A stretch of 64,000 nt of DNA, taken from Ceriagrion tenellum. Taxonomy: Eukaryota; Arthropoda; Insecta; Odonata; Coenagrionidae. The translations under genes and the position numbers were made by a program. The notes beneath the pieces are model-generated. The model was not told the origin of the DNA. It was given only the letters and a program-made list of their open reading frames with translations, and made no database searches. Position 1 is the stretch's first letter. Every line of letters begins with the position of its first letter. The stretch lies in the NCBI GenBank assembly GCA_963169105.1, contig OY720636.1:107198539-107262538 (forward strand). The letters are read 5' to 3'. Positions 23,546 through 36,130 of this stretch are shown one piece after another.

Positions 23546-23829
23546 AAAATAAATGTGCGTTCCGTAGACTCCCTTGGAAGTTGGCGTGGGGCGTTAAAAA
23601 ATAAATAAAAAATAAAAATGGTGATAATAGGGCAGCTGGTTATGAAATCTTCCTATAACTTCTCTATGCTCCTTCAAATGTATAAGTAAGTTTGTAATGT
23701 CAAAAAACGGAGAGAAATAAAATGGGAATGATCAATTTTCTTCTTTTAACCATAATTCAGGCTGAATTAATTTTAACGAAAATCTACTTGGAAATTTAGC
23801 TAAGTGAGAATAGGAAGCCTCTGGTGGAG

Positions 23830-24010
23830 ATTATGAGGATGTAGTGTAGGCGAATGGAAAAAACTATCATAGTCGAAGGGACTCAGAAGGTCGTGAGAGA
23901 GAGAGAGAGAGGAGAGTATTCGGAAAGCAAAAAGGAGAGGAAAAAAAGAGAATAGACCTTATGAGCGAAAGGAATAGAGCTAAGACGTATACCGAGATTA
24001 CGAAATAAAT
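23830..24010 (+). mobile_element. Possible LINE tail fragment
   Basis: A KRIDLMSERNRAKTYTEI segment resembles the GRGRRKIGFIDRMK tail seen at 6,880, and it is preceded by a GA-repeat and a degenerate basic stretch. The match is short and the composition purine-rich, so this is a weak call. Confidence 0.35.
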
Positions 24011-26717
24011 TGTGTAAGAAGATAGGGGCCTGTGCCTTTTAAAAGTGGTTTTTTTTACTTTCTTCTATTTAAGCCTACCTTAAACGGTAGATAATTCCAA
24101 TAATAACTACAGGTATTTTTCTTTTGAAACAGAGCGTCAATAAAATTAAGACCGAATCATAATATTACTTAATGCTGCTGATAATACATGTAGTGGAAAT
24201 ACTCATATCCATAAATATGCATGTAGAGGAAAATCAGTGCATGGAGCCCTATAAGCTTATTCATCCGTCCGGATGTAGTTAGCAATGACGCTTATCGTTA
24301 TTAGGTCAAGGTATCAATAAGAATAGGAAGCGAACAATTTTAGTAATATTGAGAATTTTAAACATTTCAAATGTCACATTATACCTCTTTATCTGTATTT
24401 ATTACGTGACAATGTATACTTTTCCAACTCATCATATTTTCTGCTTCTCTTTATCTGACTACATGGCTCGTTTTGTCAGTATTCCGACCCATTCCTGAAT
24501 AATCCTGAGTTGTGTTACAAATTTCCATATCCTTTTTCCTCACAATATGTCCCTGATTACTATTTTCGGCCTATTTCAAACTTTTTATATTCTCCTGTCT
24601 ACGAAAAATAGTTTACTGGTACGTAATTTTTCTATAGATTGCGCTATAGATAGACCACTGACACTTGTGGATAAATCTTTCAATGGATAAATTCATAATA
24701 ATATTTGCGCCAATTTGAACGATGAATTTTCGGATTCACGGTCCGGATTAACCGGCACCGTGTCACTGATAGCCCATTTGTTGAGATATTCTGGCAAAAT
24801 CTGCCCTTTGACCATGGAAGACTTAGAGTGTTCTTTCCGTTGATAAACTTGATGATCTCAGGCGTGATTGATGTCGTTTGTGAAATTCTAACTCGTAAAA
24901 TTCTACTGTTGTGAAGAAAGGATCCTTCTCATCCAGTGTACCTCACTCTAGATGGGACAAATATTCTCCCAGCCACAACCCCCTGTTCCATATCCCGTCA
25001 ACTAAATCCACCGCCTATTTTTGTCCAAATTTCTATCTGTGTATGGAGACTCGTCGAATTTTTGGAATCTTCTATAAGATGCTACATGAAGTGTATACTG
25101 TATGCAGAGAAAAATAAAGGGTGGAGGAATTTGTAATTTCGCTATTACTGTTGATTTTGTATCTCGATTCCTTCGGGCAAAATAGCGCGTCTTAAGAGTA
25201 AAAAAACCGTGCTTAATTAAATAATAGTAATATATACGTCGCCTTCCTTTTGCGAGCAAACTATTGGAACTCCTCTTTTATAGAAGGGAGTCTACCCAAG
25301 ATAGTCTCCAGAACTTTTAGCGCTATCATTCTCCTTGGTTGGCCCTGGACTTGACCTTCGTGCGAAATGACTCGTTCACGGCCAACCTCGTCTTCTCTCG
25401 CTATCTTTCAGTAATCCCTCCACCCGCGCCATATCCTCTCGGTCCTTATGGCCCCATGTAATCCTCTGTCCTTCATCGTCCCCGAAATAAAATCCAATTG
25501 TGAATACCCGTCTTCTCTCAACGCGAGTGAGATCCACTCCATTGTAATGTCGTCAGGCGGTCGTCACTCACATGGCAGACCCAAATTTTCTTCGCCTGAC
25601 AACGAGAAATGGTAGATTTCTTGACCGTGACATTGGACGATCACATGCAAACGTATTAATGCCGGGATATGTGGCCCGTATCTGATTATTCCTGTAAGAG
25701 ACAGTTGAAAATGAGAAAAAAACAGGCGCCAAGAGGGTTTAAAAAGAGTTTTATCTTTCTTTCGGTTGCGAAGAATTTCATTCTTTATGATAACTCCGGA
25801 AACTGTTTGTCTGAGCAGAAGAGCAAGAAAATCATGATGGGAGATGCAAGCACAAGACCCTTATATAAAAATATACCCTTAGTTGTGCACCTTATTGATA
25901 GAATTTATTCAACCAGTGTTATTTAATATGATCATGATTTAAAGTACGCAGCAGTCTTTTCCTGAAATTCGATGACCTATGAATGAACGAAAAAGAGGTT
26001 TGATTTGAAATGTTGCCATTTATCGGTAAACTCCACGTCAAGCCGCCATAATTTGTATTCTCTCCTCCAATAGCTTATTAGCCAGACTTCCAATCAACTA
26101 CTTGCTGAGTTTTTAAGCATCTAACTTCTTATAATTTACGGATTGCACTGCGCTTTAAACACGTTATATTATAAGGCTTTACTTCCTTTGTTCAGACTAC
26201 AGCATGCCACGACCACCTACATTTTTCAATATAATTTTTGTCTTATGTAACTCGATTGGGTATATATTTTTCCTAAAATCTTCTATTTTTATCTAATGTG
26301 AATCAAATATGACTTTCTATAAGATGAAATTCAGCGTAAACCTGGTTCTCGTGACTGATAATGGATTCTGTTTCCACGTTTCATAGTTTCCGTTGAGGTT
26401 CAGTTTCGTCCGAGGAAGATTCAATTACATATGTATTTATTGGGTCTATGAAAAGGCCATCGAAATCCACCTTAACAAGATATTTACAATGATTGAAATG
26501 ATCAGAAATGAACTTGCAAATTATGAGACTCTAATTCAGACCTAACCATGGGGAACAAAGTTGTATAGTATTTTCTATACTATAATTTATTACCGCCTAT
26601 AGTTCCAGCGTTTTATTACCACTATACAGTTGGATTAATGGTGTAGATGCTATGTATTCCTTGGCCAAAAAGGAGGCGGATGAAGAGGGGCTTTTGTGAG
26701 GAGATATAAAACAGATA
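24011..26717. other. No recognisable feature
   Basis: AT-rich DNA. A segment near 25,260-25,560 is GC-richer and open on the - strand for a stretch, but it shows no family motif. Confidence 0.4.
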
Positions 26718-26718
26718 C

Positions 26719-27440
26719 ACTTATTCAAGAAAAAATACCCGTTGATATATTTTATCAACTTGGAATTTAAGTAGATGTTGAGACTTGCTAATGGGTACTA
26801 TTTACAGTTCGGTTTGTATCAACATCTTTTATTCCGATTCTTCCATCCTCAAACTCTTCTTACCCTCAAACTAACGAAGTCATTTTTAAAACCAATGGTC
26901 AACTCGTCTGAAATTCGCGTCCATGCGGGTTCGGAGATGGATTTAGGGGGATGAAAATAGGATGAGAATAGCTACATAGATAGGAATTCGGAGCGGCTAT
27001 CTTAATAGTGGTGATGCATGACTGTATTGAAGCTGGTGTACTTATTACATGGGAATCCACCCGTTACACGTATTCAAAAAAAATCCCCGGTTTTTTATGA
27101 ACTTGTAATTGAAGTAGATGCTGAGACTTTTTATTTTATAAACTTACAATTGATGTAGATGTTGAGACTTGCTAACCGGTATTGTTTACAGATCGGCAGG
27201 TACCAACATCTTTTCTTCCGATTCTTCCATTTACCCTCAAACTGACGAAGCCATTTTTTTTTAAAACCTATGTCCAACTCGGCTGATATTCGCGTCCAAT
27301 CGGGTTTGGAGAAAGGTTTAGGAGGATGAAAACAGGGTGAGAATTGCTTCAAAACTAGGCATTCGGCCCGGCTTTCAATTGTAGAGGTGATGCATGACTG
27401 AATTGAAGCTGGTGTACTTGCTACATGGGAATCTCCCCGT
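26719..27440 (+). repeat. ~350 bp tandem duplication, diverged
   Basis: Unit 1 (26,719-27,064) and the following DNA share ordered blocks: TTCAAGAAAAAATACCCG, GTAGATGTTGAGACTTGCTA, CAACATCTTTTATTCCGATT, AATTCGCGTCCAT, and GAAGCTGGTGTACTT, then TACATGGGAATC. A short intermediate piece (27,065-27,130) repeats only the first part of the unit, then a fuller unit runs from 27,131. The copies have diverged by point changes and small gaps. Confidence 0.85.
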
Positions 27441-28687
27441 TCCTCCCCCTCTCTCTTGCTCTCACATCCTCGCACACGATTAAACTTCGTCGGAAGAGGT
27501 GATAACGACCGGTTTCCCCCTCGGGAGGGAACGGACCCCAAATTGTCCGTGAAGGGAGGGCGGAATAGGGGGGGGGGAGGCAGAGGCCGAGAGTGAGGGC
27601 CCCGATAATCGTCGTAAGAAGAACTCGACCCGGCAATTTCAACGAGTGTCTTCCTTTTTTCACTTGCGCCGCGTATTTCCGACGATGAACGCATCCTCAT
27701 CTCAGCTCCACTTCATGCTTACGTGAGGCCTTTTCGCCGTCAGGGCCTTAGATGTTGCCGAATTTATGATAGCCGCTGAGGGCAGCATCAGCGGCCAACG
27801 GTCATAAACCATCCTCACCCACCCACATCCTGTTGCACCTTTAATAAGCAGTCATGCGAGGCTAAATAAGAATCATGGCAACTCCGGCGAAATGTTGGGT
27901 AGGCTTCCCTTTAAATCAATTTCAGAATCAGTGCTGTGTTTACGCTTTTAGAAAGCTACTACTTCTAGTCCTCAGAAAAAACTTTTTCCAGCCCAGAATT
28001 CACGGACAACCTTGATGGTTAAGACAGCTATCATGCCGATCGTCATGATATTTGGAGGAATCACAAAAGTAAACCTTCAGAGCTTTTTCAATTAAAACTA
28101 TAGCGTTATTTTTGTGGAGATAAGTTAATTGGGTACTAAAATATATATAAACTCAGAACCAGAAGGGAGGAAGAAGATTTAATGAAGGTAATGTATAGTT
28201 GAAAGGTAAGGAATGGGTGAAAAAAGAAAATATTGGAAAACAGGAGTTCAACCTTGTTTATCTTGGGGGAATTTGATGTAAAAAAGGGATAAGTTTAGGA
28301 AAAACAACTTCATTAAAATAATAAGTTGACATTTTATTAACAGATTCAAATTTCTCCCAAAATCTGTCTCAATGTTTTTCAAATAGCGTAGTAAGACAGC
28401 GCCAAAATTACTAAAGTGATTTACACTGCTCAAATGCTTTGCTAAAAAAAAAGGTGTTTCGTCATTTTTAATTGAACTATCTAAGTTGCTTGAGCTAATA
28501 TTTTAGTTTCAGGCCAGTTTGACCGATGTTACAGAGACCAAATCTTTATCACATCCTAATTGGTTCACTCCACTCCTTTCATATGATCATTTCCGATCTA
28601 TCGAATTTATAAATATTTCACTACTGTTTTTACAACAAATTCGAAGATGAAATATTTGCTCTAAACTGTGCCTGAAACCTATTTCTA
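27441..28687. other. GC-rich tract then AT-rich DNA, no gene found
   Basis: From 27,430 to 27,720 the sequence is GC-rich with CpGs and a G-run (GGGGGGGGG near 27,570). A 189-codon - strand frame there has low-complexity Pro/Ser/Arg composition and no domain. The rest is AT-rich and unassigned. Confidence 0.4.
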
Positions 28688-28845
28688 TGGTGGTGGTGTG
28701 TGTCAGATTGGCTATTCACCAGCCTGTCCTCCCAAAGGTCGTGGATTCGAATCCCGCTTCTGGCTCAGATGGTGATAAGGTACGTGTATCTAAACATCAG
28801 AGAGTTGCGTAGGATGGACTGAGACATTGCAGTAGTCGCATATGA
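28688..28845 (+). mobile_element. tRNA-derived SINE
   Basis: The head reads GGTGGTGTGTGTCAGATTGG (box A region), then an anticodon-arm-like CACCAGCCTGTCCTCCCAAA, then a textbook B box, GGATTCGAATCCC (28,742-28,754). A body follows with CTGGCTCAGATGG. The 3' end is unclear. It differs from the SINE families at 31.6 and 35.2 kb. Confidence 0.65.
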
Positions 28846-31623
28846 AAACCCAAGACCGTTACTCAATTAGTGGCGCCATTTTTGATAGTTTGGAGTTAAA
28901 CGCAACTCGTCCGTCAACTAAGGTTGTAGGTTGTAGTAAGAATTGTAGGTTCAATCCCCGACAAGGATGTGGATCATTTCGTAACTGTGTTTTTGTGTTT
29001 AATGATGATGTAGTTCCATTTGATCGCCTGGAACCTATCACTAATTGAATACGATATTATTTCAGTTGCAATGGTGTAATGCTCTAGATAGTGAATTTGA
29101 TGCATTACTTTCCTTCGATAGAAAAGGCCCCGGCTCAAATACAGTCATATGTAATGGGAAATATTAAATGAAATGGCTATTATAATCGAGCCAAATGCTT
29201 TATTAGGTATGTTAAAGGTTTACTGATAAAGAATTCATTCGATTAATTTCAGGCGCCATTTTGCTGCATGAGTCCCATAGGTACTTCATTCTTTTGATGA
29301 CCTCTCAATTACAGTGTAAATAAAGTTTTTTTTAGTGATATAGTGTTCATACTCTTAAATATGGCGCAGTGTTTCACATTTTGGAATGTTCCTTTGAAAA
29401 ATAAGAAACGCTTAAAGAAGCGTCAACGTTATCTTCTGGTAATTTTGTCTCAAAACACTTGAATTAATTAAATATTAATAAATTTAATCGAAATAATTAT
29501 AATACGAAGCGATGTAGGGAACGAAATTTTAAGGCCAAAGATTTAGATAAATTCTCCAGTGCGTGTTCTTTGTCCTGCACAACATACAATAATTATCCTA
29601 CATTGATAAAGTTAAAAATAAATGGATAAAATATCATGTCAAACTTTAGGGTATACTGGTATTACTGAAAAAATTCGGGATTTTCAATGGCTAGTTCTCG
29701 CCTATCACATCGTATCTTTTTATTTTTAAATATCAAGCCAGATTCTTTTCAATTAGATGAAGAAATCGAAGCGAGGCACCATGGGAGTAAAAATGTTTAC
29801 CATCCCGTTTCGCAATTATTCCGCTCCACACATGTTGAATTTGAGGACGTCTCGGTTAAGGAGAAAGAGAAATAAAATTTCTGTCTAAAAATAAGCTCTC
29901 GACTACGATACGAAATAGCGGTTCTTACTCCTACAGTTCCCACGAAATCGGCACCACCGATGATGGTAATAATAGATTTTCTTTGAGCTTCTAAAAACGT
30001 CAAACTCGCGGACAAGAAACGGATGGAAAACTTTTTTTCTTCTTTTTGATCTGGAAACGAAGCAGTGAAGTCGTCGTCATCACCAACTTTGCCTTCGGGC
30101 TTTATTTCGGAATCGGCTTGCGCCACTCACTCATCTTGCCCTGATTAGATCTGTACTCCAAGAGAGCCTCCTCCTCTCATCGAGAAGAAGTATAATAAAC
30201 TAGCCGTAATGTCCATTGATTCTCAATGGGAGGGATGAGATTAAGAAATATTAGACATGGTAGTTCGATGTATATAGATAAGAATCTTACTTCCCATTTA
30301 TAACCTTAATGGTGACTGCTTCGATATTCAAACGCAAATGGATAACTTATGGCAGCAAAAATACCGCTTCGAAATCGCTGCCCGTTCAGTGACACTTCGC
30401 CACATCAGTTTAGTAATAATTCAACAATGGCGACGTGGATAACGCTAATAGTACTGTTACAATGTTACGCTGGGCTTTTAATTTATTGGCCATTCATTTT
30501 AAGGCAGAGACTGAGAAACTGCTTTTAGTTAGATTAAAAAAATTAATTTATTGAATTTATTAAGTAATTAATTAAAAATATGCAAAAAAATTGTCTGCTG
30601 GCAATAAAAAAGAACTTAACATGAATTTCTAAATAAAACGCACTGACTCGTCTGGGTTAGAACCTGAGATCATTAATCACAAGAAAAGTAGCCTATAATC
30701 TGCTCAGAAAAGGCATTAAAAAGTCTTAAAAATTGGAAAGTTGTACTACATTTGATTCTCGAGGAGATAGTGAACATACATACATTGTTTTATATATTAG
30801 ATATTTGACTGCTCTGTGTGGAGGCGGATGGTAGAGAAGGCGACACTTCTCGGCCTCAGAACGTGGTACTCTCTCTCTCTCCAGCCGAGTAAACGTCACC
30901 GACCGCCTTGATTCTGGACGGTGTAAATGTAGAATCACAAAGCTAAACGTTGAGCTGGGAAATGTTTCGCCGAGGCAGATGTTTCTTTTTTGAGATGCGG
31001 AAAAAGAGGTACATCATCGCCAACACGGCCGTTGGCTTCAGTTGTGGTGACAGCGTTTGAGGAGAAAAGTCGCGTTTTCTGCCCGCCCGTCCATCCGTCG
31101 CCTTTTGCCTTCCTCCCCCCGCTTGCTTCCAACTCTGGTTTCTCGGACTATTTATCCCCGTCCCCCCCGAGCTCAATTCACGTCTGTACACAAAGAAAAC
31201 GGATAGCGCTCCTCACTCGACTCTTTTGAGCATTATTTTGAAACTCTTTGAAGCCAAGGACCTGGGTAGTTTCTTTGCGATTACCAAGTGGAGTCCTTTT
31301 CCCCCCAGAATAAACAAGGATGACTCGCTCCAATGGTCTCATAATAAGCTGGATTTATTGCTGCTTGAATACGTATTCTTCCGTTTTAAGGTTAAATGGC
31401 ATTTATAAGGGTACCATTGACCTTTGCAGTCGATGGACTCATTATTTATACCAGATTCTCAAGCAGAAGCATGCTTAAGATGAACGAATAATTGACTTTC
31501 GTCAAACATTTAGTTACACTCAATTTTTTTGACGGCGAACTTTGCCTCATGAGCCCATACTTTCGCATTTGCAACTCATCGTAGACACTTTCCACATATT
31601 GTAAAATTTGAATAGAAAGAACG
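28846..31623. other. No recognisable gene
   Basis: Includes a CpG-bearing stretch near 30,830-31,180 with several short overlapping frames but no domain. No exon with both splice sites and family motifs was found. Confidence 0.4.
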
Positions 31624-31808
31624 AAATGCGCCAAGGGGACCACGGTTTAACTTCCCACCCGACAGATGGAGTACTGTACTTGAAGTGCCCTCCACAAGAC
31701 ACTCAAGTAGGGATCGCTTTTCCCCTGAAAATATCCTCCTCTGCAGGAATTTAAACCCTGGCCGTCCGTATGGCTAGCCAGTACTCTAGCCACCACACCA
31801 ACCCCCTT
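31624..31808 (-). mobile_element. tRNA-derived SINE, 3'-truncated copy
   Basis: It matches the better-defined SINE at 36,913-37,214. On the - strand it starts GGGGTTGGTGTGGTGGCTAG, passes a decayed B box (GGTTTAAATTCC), and ends with GTTAAACCGTGGTCCCCTTG. It lacks the 3' part that follows in the longer copy. Confidence 0.75.
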
Positions 31809-34482
31809 GTTTTCTAATACTTGGGTATTATTAGTTACTTAGATTAGAATAGAATAAGTTTTATTATGCTCTGAGTTTCCTTATAAGAACAAAACCGAAA
31901 ATACATTGAAAACTCTGCTTTTTACGAAAAGAAAGAACAAAAAAGATGCTTGGCCGACATTTTACAGTGATGAAAAAAAAGGATTATTTAGCCACAGATA
32001 AATAACACTGAATACAAAATGGAAAAAATAATAATAATGAGAGAGGGATAAGAAACGAACAATAATTTCTCAGATCAGTATATTATACGTAAAATTCTAT
32101 AATAGGACACAAATTTAAGGTCACTAAGGCATATATGCTCATTATAGTAATAATTAAATAGTTTCTCCTTGAAAATAGATAGAAAGGACATTTTTTAGAT
32201 AATCGAAAGGAATTTCAAAGATTAGAACCAGAGATTTTTTTGTCCGAGTTGTAGGGCGTAAGAGGTGGGGAGGGGTTCTAAAAACAGAGATTGATCCTAG
32301 TTTGTTTATAATATGGTATTGATTGTTTCTGTATCGCCCTCATTGACTAATAAAAATTTTGTTCGCCACTACAGGGAAATGTAAACTTAAAAATCTCCGT
32401 CATTTCACAGTTTCAAGAGAAACGTGAGTACCCTAATTTTGGGCCTGACTGGAACACAGGATTCCTCGCTCAACAGATTTATAAAGTTTCCAAAGGGCTC
32501 CTCCTTCAATTTTAAATGAATTCCTCTAAAAGGCCAAAATTCTCATTTTTTCAAGAGCTCTCTCGTCAAATGCTCATGAAATATCTACATTTAAGATTCT
32601 CAAATATCCTCCATGAAACCTTGCCTAATTGGCTTTCCTTTAAGAAAACCGCTCTTTCTTTACCTCAAAGCTCCCTCATGAGAGATAAGCGAATTTTAAG
32701 TTGTTGGTAAACAGTGTCGTCCGTGGAGTTTTTTTCTCTCTTGTGTAAGCTGAATTTTAGTAATTGAACCTCATCAATGATTCATAAGACCTTGCCCTTT
32801 TCAATAGGCATCTCAATGTCCTGCCTATTTGTAGTTTGTGTCTCACGACATCGTGGTAATCATCTGTTTAACAATCCTGATACACTTTTTCTTTTTTTAA
32901 GCTTTTGGTGACAGAGAAGAGATGTAAAATTTAATAACGACATGAGTGAATGGATTTATAGCTTCATGGTATCACTATCAGATCTTTCTCTATAGTTAAA
33001 TGAGGATATAAATGATAAAAGTCTGTTTTAGAATGTATGTTGAAGACGGATGTCTAAATTAATTTTCAATAGAAGTAAAGAGCTTTTTGTAGTTGTAAGA
33101 TTGAAAATATATTGAGGAAAAATTCAAAGTTTCTTTGCGTTCTATTGTAAATAGAATTCCGACATCATGATTAATTTCCACGAAGTCATGCCTGAATTCA
33201 CCGGGATTATTGAAGACGGATACTTTACGACATTGCACCCTTGACTATAATTTTATCACAATGAAAAGGATCAATATCAGGATTATATTCAATTAATACC
33301 ACATAAACTAGATTACCAAATTAAATCTTAGTTTTCCACACCGAAACACATACCGAAATTCTCTTCTGTAACCTTGTCCGATGGAAAACAAGCCCCAAGA
33401 AAACATTTTCCACATCACTGCATTAAAATACGGCAAAAATCTTAGCTCAGTATGGAAATAAATTCTTTAATGAAACACAATTTACATAAGTCTCGATCGC
33501 TCCTGTTCTAATCGTAAAACTTGCATTTATTGCCCCCTGCATCCATTTTCATCGTGTAGTAGCTAAATGCACCGAGCCAATTGCATCAATATGTCAGTGA
33601 GATACTTAATGAAGCAACTTGGTTTTCAGTACTCTTCACTGTGAAAAACAGCAAAGAAAATGAGATTAAAATTATTGACTTTTGAGCTAATAAAACATGG
33701 AGAAAAAAAATTTGAGGTAGTATCTGTAAAAAATGAAGTTTTCTCTCGGCACTTGGGAAAATATCTACTGTGAATGAAAGAAAAAAAAATAAAGTTCCGC
33801 AAGGTTTTCATACAAGATAATTATTTTTTAATATCATTGCCAAAAGCTGAAATGAAATGCACCACAGCATGCAAATGCAAGATGATATAGAGATTTTTTT
33901 GGAACTAGAAGGTTGCCATCCAGAATTAATAAGGATCATACCCTGAACTAAAATATGAAATGTTGAAATCGGAATTACAGGGTTGAAACGAAGAATAAAT
34001 GAAGAGAGAATCTAGAATTAATACAGTTTTGAAATGAAGACTCAAATTCTAATAATTTAGCCAAACGGTACCAATAAAGACCTAGAGATGTTGTTAGATG
34101 AGGGCATCAACTTGAAGGTTCTCACTGCGAAAGCGTGGCAAAAAGCTTAGTCGTGAAATTAAAATGCGACTTGATCAGCTCTTGCGCTGACGTCTTCTAG
34201 GAGTTACTCCCCATGTATCGCATACACTTTCACTTTTTATGGGAGCAGGGAGACGAAACTATCATCACTTGAGCTCTGGTTACGCGCTCTAGAGTGCCAA
34301 AGCGGTGAAAGGCGCATCTTAAGAGTTGTGGAGGTCCAGAAGCGTCGAGTGAAATGAAGATAAAACTCAGTCCCATTGGGAAAATTTATGTATTTTCCAT
34401 AGGATAGCGAACTTTCCTGCTCACCAGTTTCCCGCGCCAATGCGAGGCAACATCTGCCGTGTCGATATCGCAATTAGAGATA
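31809..34482. other. No recognisable feature
   Basis: AT-rich. Short frames at 32,516-32,710 and 33,626-33,811 are compositional. Confidence 0.4.
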
Positions 34483-35150
34483 CAGTCACCTCACAAAGTA
34501 TTGCGACACTCTACGCTAGCGGTTCGAATAGGTCTACTGTCGAAGCTCGAAGTACGTTGCTATCCTGGGCCGTGCCTGGAGACTATGAGAGATTTTGGAT
34601 ACGCAAGAACGTAAGTCAAGAGGGACATCATTTTGGCCATGTTTTGGATTTCGCTCGCGTTAGAATGCTGACATCGGAATTAATTCATTGAGAGAAGCAA
34701 GGATATTCGCAACTCAATGGCCTGTAATATCTCTCGGCGGCTATTTCCATGCCCCTTTTCACATAGACAGATGGCCGCCTGCCCTTGAATTCGGTTCTTC
34801 TTCGTTGTACCTTTCAATTCTCATAAGCTTAGTCACTCACTCGTTTGCTCCATCTAAAACTGCTTTTTCACCGCATTTTCCCTCTTATTCCGTTCCAATT
34901 TTGCGTTTCTCCACCCAAAACAATCCTCGAGAGCGCTTGTAAGAGCAGGTCTGTCCTCGACCCTAAACGAAAGAAAGACCACGATGCGGTCCAGCTAAAC
35001 CTGGCACAATACCTCAAGTAAAGAAACGTGTACTCGCAAATTCTTGTAGTCGCCAGAGACGTCCAAGGATAGCTGACGTATTTCGAGCTTCGACGGTCGA
35101 TCTTTACGAGCCACTAGAGAGGTGTGCCGCGATACTTCGCGAAGTGACTG
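34483..35150. mobile_element. Tc1/mariner-like MITE with ~140 bp inverted repeats
   Basis: The left arm (34,483-34,622) begins CAGTCACCTCACAAAGTATT. The right arm (35,012-35,150) is its diverged reverse complement, beginning CAGTCACTTCGCGAAGTATC on the - strand. Both share GTCGAAGCTCGAA and a C-terminal-like GTAAGTCAAGAGG/GTTTCTTTACTTGAGG end. TA precedes the left end, as expected for this superfamily; the right flank is CG, so the duplication is not intact. The 390 bp between the arms has no transposase frame. Long inverted repeats with CAGT ends support the assignment. Confidence 0.7.
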
Positions 35151-35214
35151 CGCATATGCAGGATCAAGCAACAAAATATCCTTATCAATTACATTTATAA
35201 GAAATAACATCAGG

Positions 35215-35458
35215 CATCACTTTGTGAACAATTATTTATGTACATGATGAACAACAATACTTTTACTATTTTCACCGTTTCTTGAAAATAGTGTGAAAAT
35301 ATTCCAACTTGGCGGGTGAATATTTTTGAAGAAATTGGTATGAGAAAAGTCGGCCTGGACCGGGAATCGAACCACAGACCTTTAGTTTGCCGGACCAATG
35401 CGCAGACCACTACGCTATCCAGACTTACTAATTCCCATGGCAATTTTGGTGGGTACAA
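35215..35458 (-). mobile_element. tRNA-derived SINE, fuller copy of an inverted pair
   Basis: On the - strand it reads GTCTGGATAGCGTAGTGGTC (box A), GCGCATTGGTCCGGCAAAC, then the B box in GGTTCGATTCCCGGTCCAGG, then a body ending in a TGAAAATAGTAAAAGTATTG tail. The tRNA-like head is well kept. A second, opposite copy lies 97 bp away. Confidence 0.85.
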
Positions 35459-35555
35459 GGCAACTAGATCTTAGTCCCTAGCGGTCCATCAAAGATGGCA
35501 ACGCAAAGGAGAAGAAGGCTTCAAAGAAGCCAAAACCAACAGACAGTGTCCCTCA

Positions 35556-35725
35556 CCAGCACTTATGACGTGCCAAAATTGCCACGAGAATTAGTAAGTC
35601 TGGTGGTCTGCGCATTGGTCCGGCAAACCAAAGGTCCTTGGTTCGATTCCCGGTCCAGGCCGAATTTTTCTAATGGCAATTTCTTCAGTGTGAAAATAGT
35701 GAAAGTTTTATTGATCATCATGAAC
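35556..35725 (+). mobile_element. tRNA-derived SINE, shorter copy of an inverted pair
   Basis: It shares TTAGTAAGTCTGG, GTGGTCTGCGCATTGGTCCG, the B box GGTTCGATTCCCGGTCCAGG and GTGAAAATAGTGAAAGTTTT with the copy at 35,215-35,458. It lacks the ATAGCGTAG part of box A and an internal body segment. Without an intact box A it is unlikely to be transcribed from its own promoter. Confidence 0.85.
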
Positions 35726-35726
35726 A

Positions 35727-36130
35727 ATCTCATGGAACTCCATTCAGCCAAAAAATACCATCTATCAAGCGTGTTGGAAGACGGAGTAAATTCTCGACTC
35801 GTTGAGTTTAATGAAGATAGAACACATGCATTTCAGGAAACTAGTCTATATATAGCGAAAGGCATCAAATAGTCCTTCAAAATTAAGACTTCCAAGGCGG
35901 ACGAACACTTCTGTAAACGATCGGATAGGTATCCTTCCGCTCGTAATTACACATGAAACTCCATTTAACTTAAAGAGCTTCTTCCAAAACACTTATGCAG
36001 GATCAAGCAACAAACAGTCCTTCTCTATTAGATTTCCCAGGCAGACGATAAGAGCACCTGACGATCGGATAGGTATCCCTCCGTTTGACGTCACTATGGA
36101 TATCCATTAAACCAAAAGAATTCCGTCAAT
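35727..36130 (+). repeat. Three diverged ~140 bp tandem units
   Basis: The unit end, of the type TGGAACTCCATTCAGCCAAAA, appears near 35,730, 35,955 and 36,098. Two fuller units share GATCGGATAGGTATCC (35,919 and 36,064) and a preceding AGTCCTTC. ATGCAGGATCAAGCAACAAA is found at 35,994 and also at 35,156, just outside the MITE, so the MITE may have landed in this repeat. Confidence 0.7.

Noticed and set aside
27131..27700. 189-codon - strand frame
   Set aside because: Open because of GC-rich composition; part of it lies in a tandem duplication whose other unit does not keep the frame.
28742..28754. B-box-like GGATTCGAATCCC considered as a true tRNA gene
   Set aside because: The arms do not pair as a functional tRNA cloverleaf by eye and a SINE-like body follows.
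34440..34691. Exon-like frame followed by a GTAAGT donor
   Set aside because: Most of it is the left inverted arm of the Tc1/mariner-like MITE, and the diverged right arm shows no coding constraint.
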